This document shows, piece by piece, positions 1 through 11,642 of a stretch of DNA of 64,000 nt. The position numbers and the translations under genes were made by a program. Numbering within the stretch: position 1 is the first letter of the stretch; every line of letters starts with the position of its first letter. The DNA is taken from positions 124,001-188,000 of the forward strand of contig LLCB01000078.1 in assembly GCA_001414345.1 (NCBI GenBank), written 5' to 3'. The notes under the pieces were generated by a model. That model worked only from the letters and a program-made list of their open reading frames with translations, was not told the origin of the DNA and did not search any database. The stretch comes from Hymenoscyphus infarciens (Eukaryota; Ascomycota; Leotiomycetes; Helotiales; Helotiaceae).

Positions 1-2760
1 ATAACTAAGCTAAAAGCTAGACTATTAGATAGCTAGCTCTTTTAAGATCCTTAAAGAAGTAGGTTCTACTTTCTAATTATAACTACTAGCTTCTATTAAA
101 GTTTACCTTATCTTCGCTTTTAAGAAGTTATATAAGGCTATAGATAATCTCTTACTAGGATAGGTAGTTATACTACCTTTATTAATTATTATAAATAAAG
201 AAGAGGAATAAGAGGTTAAAGAAATACTAGCTAGTAAGAAGAGATAGTAGTCTCTCTATTACTAAATTAAGTAGAAAAACTATAATAAAGACCTTAATTA
301 GTATCTAGCTTAATAACTAATATACGTATTATAACTAGTAGAGAGGTTCTATTTAGAAAAGCTAAAGATAGCTAGTCTCCTAGAAGCTCTTCTACTATAG
401 AAAGTAGTATATAAGGCTAGGAGAGAGGATTATAATAAGCTAGAGGTTAATACTCTTATATTAAAAGAGAATAAAGCTACTTAGTTATAAGAGGCCTATT
501 TAAAAGAGAGAGTAGTATAATAGTCCTAGTTATATATATTACTTATATAACTAGGTTATTCTAAGGCTTTACTAAGACTTTACTTAATATATATAAATAA
601 AGCTAGAGTACTTATACTCTTTACTTTTCTCTTTAGTTTAGTTTTCCTTAATATTAGGTACTATTCTATAAGCACTCTCTTTGTATATTTATAGAAGGCT
701 ATTATAGCTTAAGAAGAATTAACATTTAAGAGTAGACTTACTAATATAAAAATACTTTATCTTATAATAGCCTACTATTCTATATAGCCGAGATTATATA
801 GTATATACTATATATATAAGGTTTTAGTAGTTATTATTTAATATTATCTAATTTAGAAAGATTATATATATCTAGACTTTTAGACGTACTTTATAGAGTT
901 TAAGCTTTTATATTAGCTAATATATATTATTTTTTAGTTTTATATCTCTTTTTATATTATCTAATCTCTTATATATAGCTACCTACTTTTCTAGAGTTAA
1001 AAAAGGCTTAGTTTATTCTTTTCTTTTATATTAGAGCCTAGTATTTATATATATTATTCTATTTTAAATAGCCTTCTATATATCTCTTTAGTAGTAGTAT
1101 TATATTTTATACTATTATATATCTATTTTATCTTTCTCTTATTACTTAAATACTTTACTATTTTACCTAATTTATAAAGCTTTCTATTTAGCTACTCTAA
1201 ATAAAGAGAATATAATTAAGTTATTTCTAGCTAATAACTAGTAAGTTTATTTATACTCTAATATAGTATTAAACCTAACTCGAGATTAAGTTAAAAAAGA
1301 AGTTATATCTTATAGTAGACTAACTAGTAAAATAGCTTTACTCTCTTAGTTAACGTATTATAGAATTACTTTAGCTCTCTTAATAATCGCTTAGATCTGC
1401 TTTATCTAATCCGCTTCGCGTAATAGATAAGAGATAGTAATACGTCGAAACTAGTAATACGTCGATTTTTTTTAACTCTTCTCTATTATTTTTAATAGTA
1501 TTATAATTAGTTTACATTAAAAGTTTATATAATAAATTTAAGTTCTAGCTTAAAATTAATAGAATATCTCTACTATTCTAGGGTTTATTAAAAAGTTTAA
1601 GCTTTTAATAGAGAGCTTTTCTAATTACTACTCTAATTCTATTAGTAATCTTTATAAGTATTTTTTCTCTTAGGAAAGTATTTAATAAGTACTTATTAAG
1701 ATAGTAGTCTTTATAGTAAGTATTAATAAAGTATTATTATTTTTCTATATATTTTTAAATATAAAGAGTTTAGATATAAAAACAAATCGACGTATTACTA
1801 GTTTCGATATATTACTATCTCTTATCTAGAAGGCACGTATCTTCTAAGTAAGTGTGAAGCTAAACGATTAGTACGTTAGCGTAACGAATAAATTATAAAG
1901 CTCTTAAATATATTTATAATATCTATTATTTTCTATAAATAAAATACTCTTTAAATTATATAAGAATAAGAAGAGTTTATAAAGTAAATAATAGTTAATT
2001 ATTTATAAAGATTTCGTAATTTCTCTACTCTTCTAGTATACTCCTCTACTATAATAAAACATATACTTAAGTATAAAAATCCCTTGAAAATTATTTACTT
2101 TAGTTACTTTTATTATCTTAACTAAGCTATATTAAGATATTCTCGAGCTAAAAAAAGAGAAATAAATTAGTTATAAAAGAAAACTATTCCAAGTTTAGCT
2201 TAAAAAGTACTTTTCTTTCTTTCTACTCTGTTCTTTCTTATACTTTCTATTCTCTTAATTATATTATAACTCTCTAAAACTCTTAAATCGTTATATATAT
2301 AGTAAAAGCTTAAAATCTAACTTTCAAGTTTTAAAGAAAAGTACTAGTAAAGTTTATAAAAAGAAAAACAAGAACTATAACGTAGATATAATATAATTCA
2401 TATAATTTTAACAACTAAGAACTTTAAAAAAGAAGAGATATAAGCGAACTTCTCTAGATCTAAACTTTAATAAAGAATTAAGATTAAGATTAAGAGTAAG
2501 AGTAAAAAAAAAAGAAGATAGTACGTAGATATTAAGAAGTAGAGATAAGATAGAGAGTAAATTTTAACTTTCAACTTATATAAACCCTACGTACTAAGAC
2601 TTAAGAGACAGATATTAAGTCTAATAAATAGAAAACTATTTATAAGATATTTATTTAAGCTCTTATTATATAAATAATCGCTTAAATACTACCTGTTTAT
2701 TTAATATTCTGGAGAAATAATTTATCTTTTATTCTTCTATTTATTACATAGACCTAGTTA
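1..2760. other. AT-rich, RIP-degraded block
   Basis: This stretch is extremely rich in A, T and TpA steps and has no reading frame above about 60 codons. CpG survives only in scattered spots. This is the pattern expected when repeat-induced point mutation has turned C:G pairs to T:A in a transposon. Part of it (about 1-600) has a purine-rich texture that could be a ruined retroelement gene, but no protein domain can be read. It ends abruptly near 2760, where ordinary composition begins. Confidence 0.8.
1426..1826. mobile_element. Inverted-repeat element (Tc1/mariner-like MITE)
   Basis: A 401-bp unit is bounded by terminal inverted repeats of about 43 bp. The left arm begins GATAAGAGATAGTAATACG, and the complement of the right arm reads the same apart from two C-to-T/G-to-A differences. 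A TA dinucleotide flanks both sides (1424-1425, 1827-1828), as expected for a Tc1/mariner-type target duplication. Each arm also repeats the short word AGTAATACGTCGA or a close variant. The interior has no open frame, so it is non-autonomous or destroyed. The arm mismatches are RIP-type changes. Confidence 0.7.
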
Positions 2761-3488
2761 CTAAGTGCCTCTATCTATGGGGATTTGACGAAAGTTATCG
2801 TGAAAATCTTTTTTTTTGGTAGGAAAATAAATCACTGGGAACGAATAAAAAGGGGTGGGGGGAATGGAAGAGAGAAAGAGGGCACTGAAGTCGTAACAAT
2901 GTCGTTGTTGATAAAATTGGAGCAAGTGTAGAAGGTTTGCGCCATGGGGAAAAGACATGGCTAAGCGAGGCTAGTCCAGACCTCACTCCATCAAACATAC
3001 AGGATCGACTGCTTTGAATATGGAAACTTCCACCACAGAATCACATCAAAGTGGACAACCGAATTATGATATATTTTTTTTCTCTTTATTCCTTATGTGC
3101 TATTTGAGGTCCAATCCCACAAATGTTTCCATCCATCATTTTCTCATCTCAGCTCATCTCATCTCAACTTTTTTCTCATCGAAAAAGACCATCTAGTGTT
3201 CCGTCCGAAGCAGATACGCTTTAAATGCACGCAAGCCCATTATGGCTAGCTCAACGAATGAAACACCTCAAATGAAAAAGAACGATCTATGGTAAAGACA
3301 TGAAGAAGGAGTGCATGTGGTATATGTCATGCACCCAAATAATAAAAATCCCAAACGCCGTCATGGATACAAAAATCAGTATCGCGTAATGTTTCGCTCG
3401 CTCGCTGCTGTGAAATTCTAAGCACCCCTAAACGCCGATGAACTATCATTCATTATAACCCCGCAAGTCCGTGAACGGTGACTATGAC
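2761..3488. other. Intergenic, no gene seen
   Basis: Ordinary composition returns here. Short frames of about 60 codons exist on both strands, but none resembles a protein family and none has introns or a conserved core. A pyrimidine-rich TCATC-type low-complexity run lies around 3140-3175. The stretch probably holds the 3' end and downstream region of the PAPS reductase transcript. Confidence 0.6.
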
Positions 3489-4874
3489 TTAAGCTTCGAC
3501 GGTGATCGACTCAACTCGTTCTTCAGGGTGTTCGAATTTTTCCATGGCAGCAGCAAATTCAGAATCGAATTGCGTTTGCTCGATAGTTGGTGAGGCGACC
3601 TTGGTTTTGCTCTCGGCGGGGAGAACTGGCTCTGAATATGGCGTGGTTTCCTCGAGGGGTTGCGGTACAGCTACAACCTCGGCGACAATTTCTGGGACTG
3701 AAATTGATTCCTCGACAACTCTGGCATCTTCAGCGACGACGACTGGTTCGGGTACGGAAGCTTGTTCCACTGTGGGCACGTGTTCTTCAACAACCTTGGG
3801 CTCCTCTGATACAACTGCAACATCGACGACATGGGAACTTGGCAAAGAAGATGACGACTCAACTCCTTCCATGATCTCTGCTGGTGCTGGAATTGGTGTC
3901 GAAGGTGGTGACAATTCAACACCTTTCATGGCTTCTGATGCGACGACCTCAACTTGGATCTCATCTTGCTCAGGTGAGGCGTCTGGAGATGGGTGGACCT
4001 CAACAACTTTCAAGGCCGCGGCCAGCTTCTCCTGTTGCTCCTTTTGCTCCAAGTCAAACAAGAATTGTGCATACTTGCTTCTCTTGTTGTGGATACCACA
4101 CTCAGTCTTGGCTTGTCCCTTCCATCGTCCAGCACGCTCGTCCTCGCCCTCCTTTACCGGCTCAGTGCTATGCCAATCACCCACGCTCTTGTATCCTCGA
4201 TCCAAAAGCTCGTTGTATGGCACATTGTTTTCCTTGATATAATCCTGGACTTGCTTGAAGCTCCAGGTAGCGAGAGGGTTGATCTTGATGAGGCCAGCTT
4301 CGTCGATTTCGATGATTTCGAGACTCTCACGCTTGGAACCTTGGGATCGTCTGCGACCTGTGAGGACTGCAGCTACTGCTAAATCAGAGTAGGCGCGTTG
4401 GGCTGGCTCAACCTTGGCCACCCAGTCGTAAAGGTCTGCATTGGTCTTCCATAATTCCTTTCCGTGTCGTGCTTCGAATTCGGCAGTGGTGTTGACACCC
4501 TCTGGCTTGTATACGTGAAGGTGAACATTTGGATAGCGTGCCTTTGTCTTTTCCACAAGAGCATGTGTCTCTTCAAAATGGTATAGCGTGTCGAGGAAAA
4601 TAGCGTCGATTGTTGGTGCATCTGGAGTTTCGGCATGGATTTTGGAGAGCATGTCAAGAGTGACTAGGCCCGACACTCCGAAGGCGGTGGTCTGGTAGAG
4701 ATTTGGGAAAGTGATTTTGCACCATCGTAGGACGTCGATGGGAGCGAGGTTGTTGAGGGTGCTGTTCAGGAACTTGAGATGTGGTTTGGCAATGACAATT
4801 GAGGGTAGTGAAGCCGAGGATGAGGCGCCAGAGGCATAACCAGACTCGAGCGTCGACTCGGCGCGAAGACCCAT
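3489..4874 (-). CDS. met16: Phosphoadenosine phosphosulfate (PAPS) reductase with long C-terminal tail
   Basis: This single-exon gene of 461 codons encodes an enzyme that reduces PAPS to sulfite with thioredoxin in sulfate assimilation. Residues about 35-280 carry the family signature: a nucleotide-binding PP-loop around TTAFGVSGLVTLDML (62-76), the AYSDLAVAAVLTGRRRSQG segment (161-179), and the catalytic cysteine in TECGIH (Cys259). Fungal homologues usually stop near 300 residues. This one continues about 180 residues in the same frame with an acidic Val/Pro/Glu-rich tail that repeats VVEE- and VPEP-like words and has no recognised domain. The ATG at 4874 is the only start giving the complete N-terminus. 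The symbol is by homology to yeast MET16. The core identity is very secure; the tail's role is unknown. Confidence 0.95.
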   Translation of the reverse strand: MGLRAESTLESGYASGASSSASLPSIVIAKPHLKFLNSTLNNLAPIDVLRWCKITFPNLYQTTAFGVSGLVTLDMLSKIHAETPDAPTIDAIFLDTLYHFEETHALVEKTKARYPNVHLHVYKPEGVNTTAEFEARHGKELWKTNADLYDWVAKVEPAQRAYSDLAVAAVLTGRRRSQGSKRESLEIIEIDEAGLIKINPLATWSFKQVQDYIKENNVPYNELLDRGYKSVGDWHSTEPVKEGEDERAGRWKGQAKTECGIHNKRSKYAQFLFDLEQKEQQEKLAAALKVVEVHPSPDASPEQDEIQVEVVASEAMKGVELSPPSTPIPAPAEIMEGVESSSSLPSSHVVDVAVVSEEPKVVEEHVPTVEQASVPEPVVVAEDARVVEESISVPEIVAEVVAVPQPLEETTPYSEPVLPAESKTKVASPTIEQTQFDSEFAAAMEKFEHPEERVESITVEA

Positions 4875-5836
4875 TTTGGTAGAAGTGTGTGTGGAGGGGA
4901 GGGTGGTGGTGGTGGTGGTAGTAGTATGGGGTACAGTGTTGTTGGTGTATGACGGTGGGAGAAGGGGCAGGAAGATGGGGAAGTGCGTATATGGAGGGGG
5001 AGAAAAGTAGGATGGTGCAATCCCAGCTGGCGATGGTGCAATCGTGCCCTGCGTAGGAACAAAGTGAAGCTTGTCCCGGGTGAAATGTGACTTGACTGAC
5101 TAGACGAGAATGGCAAGAGGAGAAGAGAGGCAGAAATGATATGAGATGAGATCAGCGGCGCGTGTCAAGAGTGAACTAGTAATTATACTCAACTGTATAA
5201 TATGAAACAATAAGGTAGCTGGAGACAAAGGAGACTCGACTCGACTCGACTCGCCTCGACCGAGGGGCAGCCATGATGTATATATGGAAGAAACACATTG
5301 TGCAGTAGGTAGTGGAGCGAGCAGGAGCACCAACTCGCACACGCACACGGCCTTAATATTAATATTACCAATGAAAGATTCCTAATCCGAGTCCGTAAAT
5401 CCGACTGATTAACTTCCGGGAGGGGAAGATCATTCGCCGTGCCGTGCCCGTCTTTTGCCTGGGGGTGAGGGAGGGCGTCGTGGTGAGGCACTGAGGACGT
5501 CTCTTAGTGATGCTGCCGAAGTCGCCATTTTTTCTTCCTTCTTTCATCTGTATGATGGTGCCATCCCACGTGATCTTGCATTAAGCCTAATCCAGTAGTA
5601 GGGTCTGAGGTCCCATTTTTGGGGATCAAGGGACCGAGCCGTTATGATTGGTTGGAGACAGACTAGTCTGACAGGGGTTGAATCCAGCCGCCATGATCCT
5701 CTCGATCCTCTGCCCCTCGGAGACAATCATGGCTCCACTCTTTTGGTGGGGAACCTCTCTCTCCATCATCGTCACATCATCATCATGCGAGCTAACTCCA
5801 TCAAGGGCCGAGAGTGGTGATGGTGCCATACCCCGT

Positions 5837-5856
5837 GATCTGGATTTTTCCAGATC
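5837..5856. repeat. Perfect 8-bp-stem palindrome
   Basis: GATCTGGA and its exact complement are separated by TTTT, giving a 20-bp hairpin. It overlaps the second copy of the GATGGTGCCAT motif. No gene is adjacent, so its role is open. Confidence 0.6.
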
Positions 5857-7100
5857 CACTGCAGGTGCTGCCCAGGTCAGGCCACTGCTTGAACCAATCA
5901 AAGCTGACTTGTGTCATTCCAGCTTTGTCTCCAGAAAGACGCTTGAACCGGTTACTGGTACGGACAAAGCATTGTCAGTCAGCCTTGCTGGCGAGGCTGT
6001 TGGAGTAGGAAGGTGACGGTAGAGCAATCTTCCCATCATCCAATCACCAAAGTCGTGTGGCCTGGGACTACAGACCTGCAAGTCCTGTCCATTTTCACCC
6101 TCCTCGTTTCCCTGTGAGTAAGAAACACTCCCAATCTTCTCGACCTACCATTCAACTCCCGGTCTACTGGCTTACACACCTTCCAGTTCCATCAAAAGAT
6201 GAACCCCAACCTGCAAAACTCCATGCTTCAATCTGCACCCAACCACCACCATGACATCCGAACACGCAGAAAACGCCTCGTCCCCTACATCTCAGCTCTC
6301 CCTAACGGCTCATCCTCCTTCATGTGTTCCAGCTGCCTACTCATGTGCGTCTGTCTTACTTCCCAGCTTTGTAACCAACTTTAGAATTAGGAAAACAATC
6401 CGTATAAGCGAGCGCCCGCCTGAGAAGACTGTTCAGATGAGGAAGGAAGGACGAGAGTACCTAGGCTAAAGGTCCAATATCTTTGTATCTAGAAGTACAA
6501 GGACACGAGAATCTCAACGCTCGCTCTCACTTTTTACTTTATTTTGAGAAAATAATCAGCCGCTCCCTGAACGGTGATGTTTTTTCTTGGCGAGACAGTG
6601 ATGGAGGTTGCCTCTACTGTATCTTGAGATGGGATGTCCAGATTTTGAAAAGCTCCGCTTGGAGTTTAAAGGGAGAATGGGCCGTTGAATCTTGATCGTT
6701 GGATGGACTTCTTCTCGATTGCAATGTGGGAGATAGTGAATAGGCTAGGCTAGGTGGTTGATAGGTAATCAAGATTCACAGCTTTCGAAACCCTTCTTCC
6801 CACTTGAACGCGTTCCCCAAAATAGAGCATGCTCGAGTGTATGTCGCGTAAGTCTCAAATGTCTTCGACTCGCGAGAATAGGCTCTATTGTTACAGTGCT
6901 CAGTACCGAAATCCCAAATCTCAATACCTTACCTAGGTAACCACAACACCCCTCATCGCACAAACAACGTCCACGCTTCCACGAAGTTTAACCACATGAC
7001 TCAACCCTCCTCTCGTGGCTATGCTACTTCTTCTCTAGGAGATACGAACATAGGAGTATGGCCGAAGTGAAAAATCATAGTATCTCATCTCATATTATCT

Positions 7101-7165
7101 CATATCATATCATATCATATCATATCATATCATATCATATCATATCATATCATATCATATCATAT
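7101..7165. repeat. (CATAT)13 microsatellite
   Basis: Thirteen uninterrupted copies of the pentamer CATAT, with degenerate copies on both sides (TCATATTATCT before, CCTATCCTCT after). Likely length-variable between isolates. Confidence 0.95.
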
Positions 7166-7301
7166 CCTATCCTCTTCTCAGCTACAATCCCATGTTTCAG
7201 ATCAAACTCCCCACATAGCTAAAAATAAAAATAAATGGAGAGAAAAAATTAGAACGTCTCATTATTTTATTTTCAGCCTTCTTTGTGGGATGTTGAGGGA
7301 T

Positions 7302-7331
7302 GGTACAGGTACAGGTACAGGTACAGGTACA
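7302..7331. repeat. (GGTACA)5 microsatellite
   Basis: Five perfect copies of the hexamer GGTACA followed by a partial one. A further short repeat, TGCTATTG three times, lies about 150 bp downstream. Confidence 0.95.
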
Positions 7332-7813
7332 GGATAGGAAAAACGATGGATGGATACACGACAGCGGGGAAGACGGTGGTGGGATGGGGGATACGATGGG
7401 ATGGCTCATTGGGAATGGGTGAGCACGTGTTTATTGGACGTTGGTGTGTTACTTTGGGTTACTGTGCTATTGTGCTATTGTGCTATTGTTGGTGAGGCTG
7501 AGATTCCGAGGTTTGTATTTGTATCACGTCTTCGGACTTTTGTGCGAGGCTCCTCCAGCTTACAATCAGTGGTGAGCTGGTAGAGTATGCTTTATAAGAG
7601 CTGAGATAAAACTAGAAATAATAAAAAAGGATTTCATAAAGACTTTAAATAAAAGATTTATTATTAATAATCATAGCTATTATACTTTTTTCAATACTTT
7701 TTTTATTAAAAAGCTTAGTAGTAAGAAGCTAAATTATAGTTTTCTATTAATTATGAAAAGCTAAATATTCTTCTTTGAAATAACTCTTATTTAATCTTTT
7801 AAATTATTTATAA

Positions 7814-8427
7814 TAGCACGAAATATATACTACTATAGAAGAGGCATATAAGAGTACGTTTAGTAGAATAATATACAGTGAATTGGCTTTCCCCGCCTCT
7901 TGGCACTATCTGGATATTTTCCTTCTACCTAGGTGAACTCCGTGTTTTTCTACTTATAAGTATATAATAAGCAACGCTAGTTATAAATGACTTGTTTATT
8001 AAATAAAAGAGGGATAAGTACTACTAGAACACGGTCTATGTTTCATTTTAGTGTTTTATTTACTAAATATTTATTAATTTATTAACAAGGGTCTACTTAG
8101 CCTATCCTAGCCTGACCTCCAGGCTAGGCTAGGATGGGAAACCAAAAACACTGATAATATACGTAAATACTAGGCTCTAATATAGAAGAAAAGGCTAAAC
8201 TAGTCTTTTCTAACTCTAGGAGAGTAGGCTGCTATATATAAGAGGTTTAGATAATATAAAAGAGTCTAAAACTAAACAACGATATACGTTAGCTAATACA
8301 AAAGCCTAAACCTTATAAAGTATATAACCTTTCTAAAATAGATAATATAAAATAATAACTACTAAAACCTTATATATAGTAGGTACTCCTAGCTATCTAG
8401 AATAGCTTAGATAATAGGCTATTATAT
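7814..8427. repeat. LTR-like repeat, copy 1 (interrupted)
   Basis: First of four related copies. It begins near TAGCACGAAATATATACTAC, continues to 7875, is broken by the element at 7876-8153, and resumes through ATACTAGGCTCTAATATAG to about 8427. Ends were judged by where similarity to the other copies stops. Confidence 0.65.
7876..8153. mobile_element. hAT-like non-autonomous element
   Basis: This 278-bp insertion starts CAGTG and ends CACTG. The arms stay related inward (CAGTGAATTGGCTTTCCC versus CAGTGTTTTTGGTTTCCC). It is flanked by a perfect 8-bp direct repeat, ATAATATA (7868-7875 and 8154-8161), the target length typical of hAT elements. The related repeat copy near 13917 has a single ATAATATA followed directly by CGTAAATACTAGG, which is the empty site. 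Inside, a perfect 9-bp stem (CCTAGCCTG...CAGGCTAGG, 8106-8128) forms a subterminal hairpin. Its composition is less AT-rich than the surrounding RIP island. No coding potential. Confidence 0.85.
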
Positions 8428-8740
8428 CTCTCTTCTTTAAAAAAGACTCGTTCTTAAGTCTATCTATGTTATTATTCAGAGCTAAATCGAGATAGTATAA
8501 GTATTATAATATTATTATTTCTATTATATTTATTAATTTTATTATAAGTAAGAAGGTTAGAGTCTAAATCGTAGCTAATCTAAGTTTATAAATACTTTGC
8601 TTATTATAATTATAAGTAAGATATCGAGATATTAGTTCTAAATCGACTTCGTAGATACTTATAAAAGAGACTTCGTTTCTAATTCTTCTATATCAAAAGT
8701 AAGCCTTTACTAGAAGAGTATAGTATAGTTCTATCTATAA

Positions 8741-9054
8741 TAGTACGAAATATATACAACTATAGAAGAGGTATATAAGAGTGCGTTTAGTAGAATAACG
8801 TATATAAATACTAGGCTCTAATATAGAAGAAAAGGAAAAACTATCTCTCTCTAACTCTAGAAGTAGGCTACTATATATAAGAGGTTCAGATAGTATAGTA
8901 TAAAAGAGTTCGAAACTGAATAATAATATACGTCGGCTAATATAAAAGCCTAAACCTACGTAACCTTCCTAAAACAGATAATATAAGATAATAACTACTG
9001 AAACCTTATATATAGTAGATACTTCTAGCTATCTAGAATAGTATACTATTATAT
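8741..9054. repeat. LTR-like repeat, copy 2
   Basis: Uninterrupted copy beginning TAGTACGAAATATATAC and ending near AGAATAGTATACTATTATA. It shares most of its length with copies 3 and 4; the differences are largely C/T and G/A, as expected from RIP. Confidence 0.65.
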
Positions 9055-10487
9055 TACTCTCTTTTAAAAAAGACTTATCTCTAAGTCTATCTATCTCTTA
9101 TTATTTAGAGTTAAATCGAGATAGTATAAGTGTTATAACATTTATTATATTTATTATAAGCGAAAAGGTAGATTAGAGTCTGAATTATAGCTAATATAGG
9201 TTCGAAGATACTTTGTTTATTAAAATCGTAAGCGAGATATTAAGATATTAGTTCTAAATCGACTTCGTAGATATTTATAAAATAGAGACTTCGTTTTTAA
9301 TCCTTTAATATTAAAGTAAGCGTTCGCTAAAAGAGTGTAGTCTAATCCGTCTAGTAGGTTAGAAAAAGTTTAAAGTAAAATTAGAGACGAATTTAGAGTA
9401 GAGTTAGAAGTTGTTTAGTCGAGAGGTAGTAATAACTTAGTTAAGAGCTTACTTCGAGAGCGTACTAATTCGTATCTAATTTAAAGAATTTAAATAAAAA
9501 GGAACTTCTAGCCTAGCTAGAACTAAAAGAAAGTAAGACTCTAATTAGAGTTAGTAGAGTTTCAGCTAGCTAAAGGCGAAGTTATTACTAAGTTATCGAA
9601 GTTGAAATTATTATTCGAGTATCTAGAAATAATAATAGAAGTGGTTTCAGCTAGTTAAATAAACTTAATACTAAAGTTATTATATTATCTTATTCCTTTT
9701 AGAGTATTTAAGAACTTAATTATTATCTTCCGATTTTAAAGAAGAGTTGCTATTAGATTATAGAGAGCTCGGAGCTAAGATATATTCTATATATAGAAGA
9801 ACTATTCTAATTCTAGTATCTCTCTAAGTATAGCTATACTTAAAAAGCGATCTTTTGAAGTTAGTAAAAGTTTCTTTAGCGTATTCTTCTTCTAATTCTA
9901 CTTCTATCTCTTTTAGATAATATTTAGTTAGAATTAATAGCGATAACTTAGCTAAGAGCTTACTTCTAAGTTTTATTCTAATAAAAAGCGTATTTCAACC
10001 GATTTATATCTAATTTAAGAGTTAGGAAGTAGTAGAAAGGTATTAGAGGTAGCGGTGTCTCTTAAGTAAAAGAGATCTAAATTCAAGCTTTGAAAGTAAA
10101 AAAGAGTCGAATAAGAGTTAGATTAGTAAGAGTTCAGAGATGGGATTTTTAAGTTATTAACTTTAGAGTTCGCTTATAATTATATCTATCTTATTTAACT
10201 AATTATTTTATCCTTTATTTTATATACCTCTATCTTATCTATCTATTATCTATATTTAAGAAATCTTAGTTATCTATTTAGAGAGCTAAGCTCTTATTAT
10301 TTTAGCGTATAGTTATAGGTTAGAGAGGGTTTAGAGAGTTATCTTTTAAAAAGAGAGATAGCTCTAGAAAGCGTTTATTACTTAACACCTCGTAGTAGAG
10401 CTAGTTCGACATTTTCGTCGATTTAGAGAGAGAGAGAGAGTAAGATTAGATTTAGAAGCCTTCTAGATAACTTTATATATCGACTTA

Positions 10488-10599
10488 TATTATAGAAAAA
10501 GAGAGTCTTACGTAACCCCTTTTCTCTATATATATAGTAGAGTTTTTATCTTCTAAATTCAAGCTTCTTAGAGCGTTTTCAACTTAAAAATACGTTATA
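10488..10599. repeat. Left 112-bp terminal repeat of the miniature LTR element
   Basis: Near-identical to the repeat at 11206-11317, including the shared words TCTTACGTAACCCCTTTTCT and AAATTCAAGCTTCTTAGAGC. Confidence 0.8.
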
Positions 10600-11205
10600 G
10601 TTATAAGCCCGGTTTATACGTATAGTGTACTTTATACTTATAATATACTCTTATAATATGTTATCTTCTACTTACGTATTTAATATATTACTACGTATTT
10701 AGAACGCTCTCCGCTATCGGTTAGTATAATTAACCTCTTCTTAATACTTACGTTCGACGAGTATATAGAAGCCCTTCGTAGAAGGCAAAAGCTTAGCTAC
10801 GAAGCTGGCTACTATTACTCTTAGAGGTGTCTTTTTAAACTAGAAACCCTAAGAGATACTCGATTAAGACGATCCGGAAGCCTAGTACTCTACGAAGCTA
10901 GTATATAATACTAACTACGAGCTACTATATCGATAAACGCTACTTACTCTTTACTAAAGACACTGAAGCTAGAACTAAAGTAGAGTCAGAGCCGAGGTAT
11001 AAGAGAGGAAGTTAGATAGGATCTAGAAATAGAACTTTACTCTTAAATACTACGGAATCGCTGTTTAGGAGTTTAAAGTAATATATATAGCTTCGTAGGT
11101 TTCTCTATAATAGGAATAGAAGGCGATATAGTTAAGAAGTTCTTTTATAATCTAGTTTAAGTTTATAAGCCTAGGAAGCTGTCGTTTTCTTAGACCTAAG
11201 AGATA

Positions 11206-11317
11206 TATTATAGAAAAAGAGAGTCTTACGTAACCCCTTTTCTCTCTATATATAGCAGAGTTTTCATCTCTTAAATTCAAGCTTCTTAGAGCGTTTTTAA
11301 TCTAAAAATACGTTATA
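11206..11317. repeat. Right 112-bp terminal repeat of the miniature LTR element
   Basis: Direct partner of 10488-10599. The few differences are mostly transitions. Confidence 0.8.
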
Positions 11318-11642
11318 ACTTATTTACTAAACTTATATATAGTAGTCTCTATATAGAGAAGGTTATTAGAAGCTTCTAAAACATTTAGTATATTTCTACT
11401 TTCTTAATATATAAGATACGATTTTCACTAGCTATTTATAACCGATACTAAACTCTAATATTACTAGCTATCTAGGAGATCTCTAGAATCCTAGCTATTT
11501 AAGATTATCGTTATTCGAGTTTAATTCTAGTCTAAAGTAAAAGATATATCGACTTTGAATTTAAAACAAAAGCGACGACAAGCTTAAAAGAGATATTATA
11601 AAAGCTATTACTAGCGAAGAAGAGTTTTTCCTTTTTATATAA

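Larger units (their letters stand above)
4875..7599. other. Long intergenic region upstream of PAPS reductase
   Basis: About 2.7 kb separate the PAPS reductase start from the large AT-rich island. The proximal part should be its promoter and leader, including a GGT trinucleotide run near 4900-4921. A CTCGA run lies near 5236-5255. A motif close to GATGGTGCCAT-CC-CGTGATCT occurs twice (about 5552 and 5818). The open frames here (up to 112 codons near 5678-6016) show no family resemblance and I do not call them genes. Microsatellites sit at the far end. Confidence 0.6.
10488..11317. mobile_element. Miniature LTR element (TRIM-like), nested
   Basis: An 830-bp insertion with two direct repeats of 112 bp (10488-10599 and 11206-11317). 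Both begin TATTATAGAAAAAGAGAG and end ACGTTATA, consistent with TG...CA termini after RIP. A 5-bp ACTTA flanks both sides (10483-10487, 11318-11322). The sister unit around 13553-13570 reads CGACTTATTTACTAAAC without interruption, i.e. the empty site. The interior of about 600 bp is too short for gag-pol and has no open frame, which fits a terminal-repeat retrotransposon in miniature. It inserted after the host repeat had duplicated. Confidence 0.8.

Noticed and set aside
3502..4242. 246-codon plus-strand frame and several others opposite the PAPS reductase
   Set aside because: Antisense to the Val/Glu/Ser-rich tail; a byproduct of its codon composition with no family similarity.
5678..6016. 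112-codon plus-strand frame
   Set aside because: No conserved core, no splice context, overlapped by similar-length frames on both strands.
7101..7331. CRISPR-like array
   Set aside because: Pentamer and hexamer microsatellites without spacers, in a eukaryotic genome.
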